From contig JAEZUE010000065.1 of the NCBI GenBank assembly GCA_023443455.1, positions 1 to 48,930 on the forward strand: a DNA stretch of 48,930 nucleotides. The letters are read 5' to 3'. Both the position numbers and the translations under genes were made by a program. Origin of the DNA: Verrucomicrobiota bacterium. GTDB lineage: Bacteria; Verrucomicrobiota; Verrucomicrobiia; Opitutales; Opitutaceae. The notes beneath the pieces are model-generated. The model was not told the origin of the DNA and did no database searches. It saw only the letters and a list, made by a program, of their open reading frames with translations. Shown one piece after another: positions 47,496-48,930 of this stretch (its first letter is position 1; each line of letters opens with the position of its first letter).

Positions 47496-48930
47496 TCAGC
47501 TTCCGAGCCCCAGCACCACCAGTGCCGCCAGCCCCACGCCGACCAGACTCTCGCCGGCGATGAAGCCCGACGACACCGGGACAACCAACCGCTCCGCCAG
47601 ATCGGCGCGACGCTTCTCCAGTACCAGCGCGATCGCCGCGCCCACAAACATCGCGATCGAATTGTGCGCGGGAGTCGTGAACCCCAGCCCCAGCGCCGCC
47701 GCCGACGGGATGTAGGCCTTCGCCTTCGGGAACCGACGCTCCAACAGCACGAGCAGAATCCCCAACACCCCACCGACCACGATCGCAACCTGCGCGCTCG
47801 GATGCAGCGCGGTGAAGCCTTTCGCCAGCATCTCCGCCACGCCTTTCCACGTCTGCGCGCCCGGTGCCGGCCATTGGCTCGTGCCGAGCACATCGGCCGT
47901 CGGGATCAGCAACCGGTACGCCGGCACGACGAAGAGCGAACCCGCCAACACCCCGAAGAACTGCGCCCAGAACTGCTGCCGCGGATCGGCCTTCAGCAAG
48001 TATCCGCTCTTCAAATCCGTGAGCAGATCGGCCGCGTGCAGGCCGATGCCGCCCGTCACGTTCGCCGTCATGAGATTGGTCGTGGCGTTGCCCGGATCGA
48101 GCACACCGTAGGTCACCTGCGTGACCTTGCCGAGGGCACCGGTCGGCGTCGTGTCGGTCTCGCCCGTCACCCGGCAGGCGACGATCGCGATGAAGAAACC
48201 CATGACGACCGAAAGCACGCCCATCCATACCGCGATCCCGAAAAGAAACCACTCGAGCCACACCACGACCGGACCGACCAGAAGCACGCCCGCGAAGAAC
48301 CACAGCATCGGCACCTCGCCATCGTCGTCGGCGACCTGCTTGCCGAACGCCGCACCGAGGCTCCGCACCGCGCGCACCACCGTGCGCCATTGGAACGCGA
48401 ACGCCAGCAGGCCGCCGGTCAGCAGCATCGCCGAGCCGAACCACACGCTCCACGCCACGATGTGCCGATAGCCCAGCCGCGTATCGAGAATCCCCTCGCC
48501 GTAGAGCCACGGGGCCAGCCCCGCGAAACAGAGCAGCGCCCCGAGCAACAAACTCCACGCCGCGCGCCAACCCATGATCGCCCCGGCCCCGACCATGATC
48601 AGGCTGCCCTCGCACGACAGGGTGTAGTCGCCGAGCGGACGCCCCTGCAACGTGACCCCCGAGAGGAACGGCAACGGAAATTTCTCCGCCAGCCGCCACG
48701 GCAAGCCCGGCGCATCGCGCAGCACCGCCACCACCGCACCGGCCAGCGCGCCCAGCCCGAGCCGCCGCGCCTTTTCCTTCCCTTCCTCTCCGTCGCCATG
48801 CAGCGCCTTCAGCGTCTCCGCCGCCGCCACGCCGGTCGGGAAGCGCAGCTGCTCCACGTTGATCATCTGCTGTTTCATCGGGATCGCCATCACCACGCCC
48901 AGCATCGCGATGGCCGAGATCCAGCCGAAC
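47496..48930 (-). CDS. OPT family oligopeptide/metal transporter, C-terminal part (cut by window edge)
   Basis: The frame is open to the window end, so at least 478 residues are present and the N-terminus lies outside. Many hydrophobic helices are seen. OPT-type motifs include IPMKQQMINVEQLRFPTGVA, ETLKAL, CEGSLIMVGAGAIMGWR, MGFFIAIVACRVTGETDTTP, GALGKVTQ and NLMTANVTGGI. The C-terminus has SSGFIAGESLVGVG. OPT proteins import oligopeptides or metal-chelator complexes in symport with protons; the bacterial subgroup to which this belongs is poorly characterised in substrate. The gene is convergent with the CDF transporter. The only regulatory context inside the window is the downstream hairpin. 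Confidence 0.92.
   Translation of the reverse strand, partial: FGWISAIAMLGVVMAIPMKQQMINVEQLRFPTGVAAAETLKALHGDGEEGKEKARRLGLGALAGAVVAVLRDAPGLPWRLAEKFPLPFLSGVTLQGRPLGDYTLSCEGSLIMVGAGAIMGWRAAWSLLLGALLCFAGLAPWLYGEGILDTRLGYRHIVAWSVWFGSAMLLTGGLLAFAFQWRTVVRAVRSLGAAFGKQVADDDGEVPMLWFFAGVLLVGPVVVWLEWFLFGIAVWMGVLSVVMGFFIAIVACRVTGETDTTPTGALGKVTQVTYGVLDPGNATTNLMTANVTGGIGLHAADLLTDLKSGYLLKADPRQQFWAQFFGVLAGSLFVVPAYRLLIPTADVLGTSQWPAPGAQTWKGVAEMLAKGFTALHPSAQVAIVVGGVLGILLVLLERRFPKAKAYIPSAAALGLGFTTPAHNSIAMFVGAAIALVLEKRRADLAERLVVPVSSGFIAGESLVGVGLAALVVLGLGS

Overview
The window is high-GC DNA from a heterotrophic bacterium. Gene content, long antisense open frames, scarce Shine-Dalgarno sequences and the types of intergenic palindromes suggest a member of the Verrucomicrobiota, probably Opitutaceae-like. 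That placement is inference from protein style; no rRNA or marker gene settles it.

Layout. 1-3.7 kb: the 3' end of lemA, a membrane M48 metalloprotease, and a Pro/Ala-rich protein with an RGG-like tail. 4.1-9.8 kb (minus): a 1912-residue sensor kinase with eight PAS domains and two receivers. 10-12.7 kb: metX (minus) and a PflX-like radical SAM protein (plus). 12.7-17.5 kb (minus): yebC, then the overlapping rpmH-rnpA-yidD-yidC block, and purC. 17.8-26.1 kb (plus): a signalling cluster of a YfiR-like periplasmic protein, a CHASE8 histidine kinase, a chemoreceptor, a single receiver and a hybrid kinase. 26.2 kb: tRNA-Glu(UUC) with terminator, then an accessory stretch with hipB-hipA, a decayed AbiEii-type toxin gene, a LacI-type regulator and a GH115 alpha-glucuronidase. 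32.9-42.4 kb (plus): hypA, hypB and hypF, a DUF1080 secreted hydrolase, a roughly 780 bp array of two alternating palindromic units, a periplasmic [NiFe] hydrogenase (large, then small subunit) and a chemoreceptor with a c-type heme motif that overlaps the small-subunit gene. 42.7-48.9 kb: phosphofructokinase (minus), a kinase with a solute-binding-protein sensor, a cation diffusion facilitator, and the C-terminal part of an OPT transporter.

The most interesting system is the hydrogenase-chemoreceptor unit. The hydrogenase is predicted to be exported, has no membrane anchor or cytochrome b, has a large subunit with no cleavable C-terminal tail, and is followed with a 4-base overlap by a receptor whose periplasmic domain carries CxxCH. 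This could be a hydrogen or redox taxis device. A second unusual pairing is YfiR with a CHASE8 histidine kinase instead of the usual CHASE8 diguanylate cyclase.

Intergenic DNA is rich in repeats. A roughly 130 bp imperfect palindromic element occurs four times near the 3' ends of genes (3931-4051, 16483-16617, 28870-29005, 46047-46181), with a relative having similar arms but a different centre at 42486-42606. The array at 37233-38010 is a different family. All assignments come from reading the sequence and translations; no database search was run.
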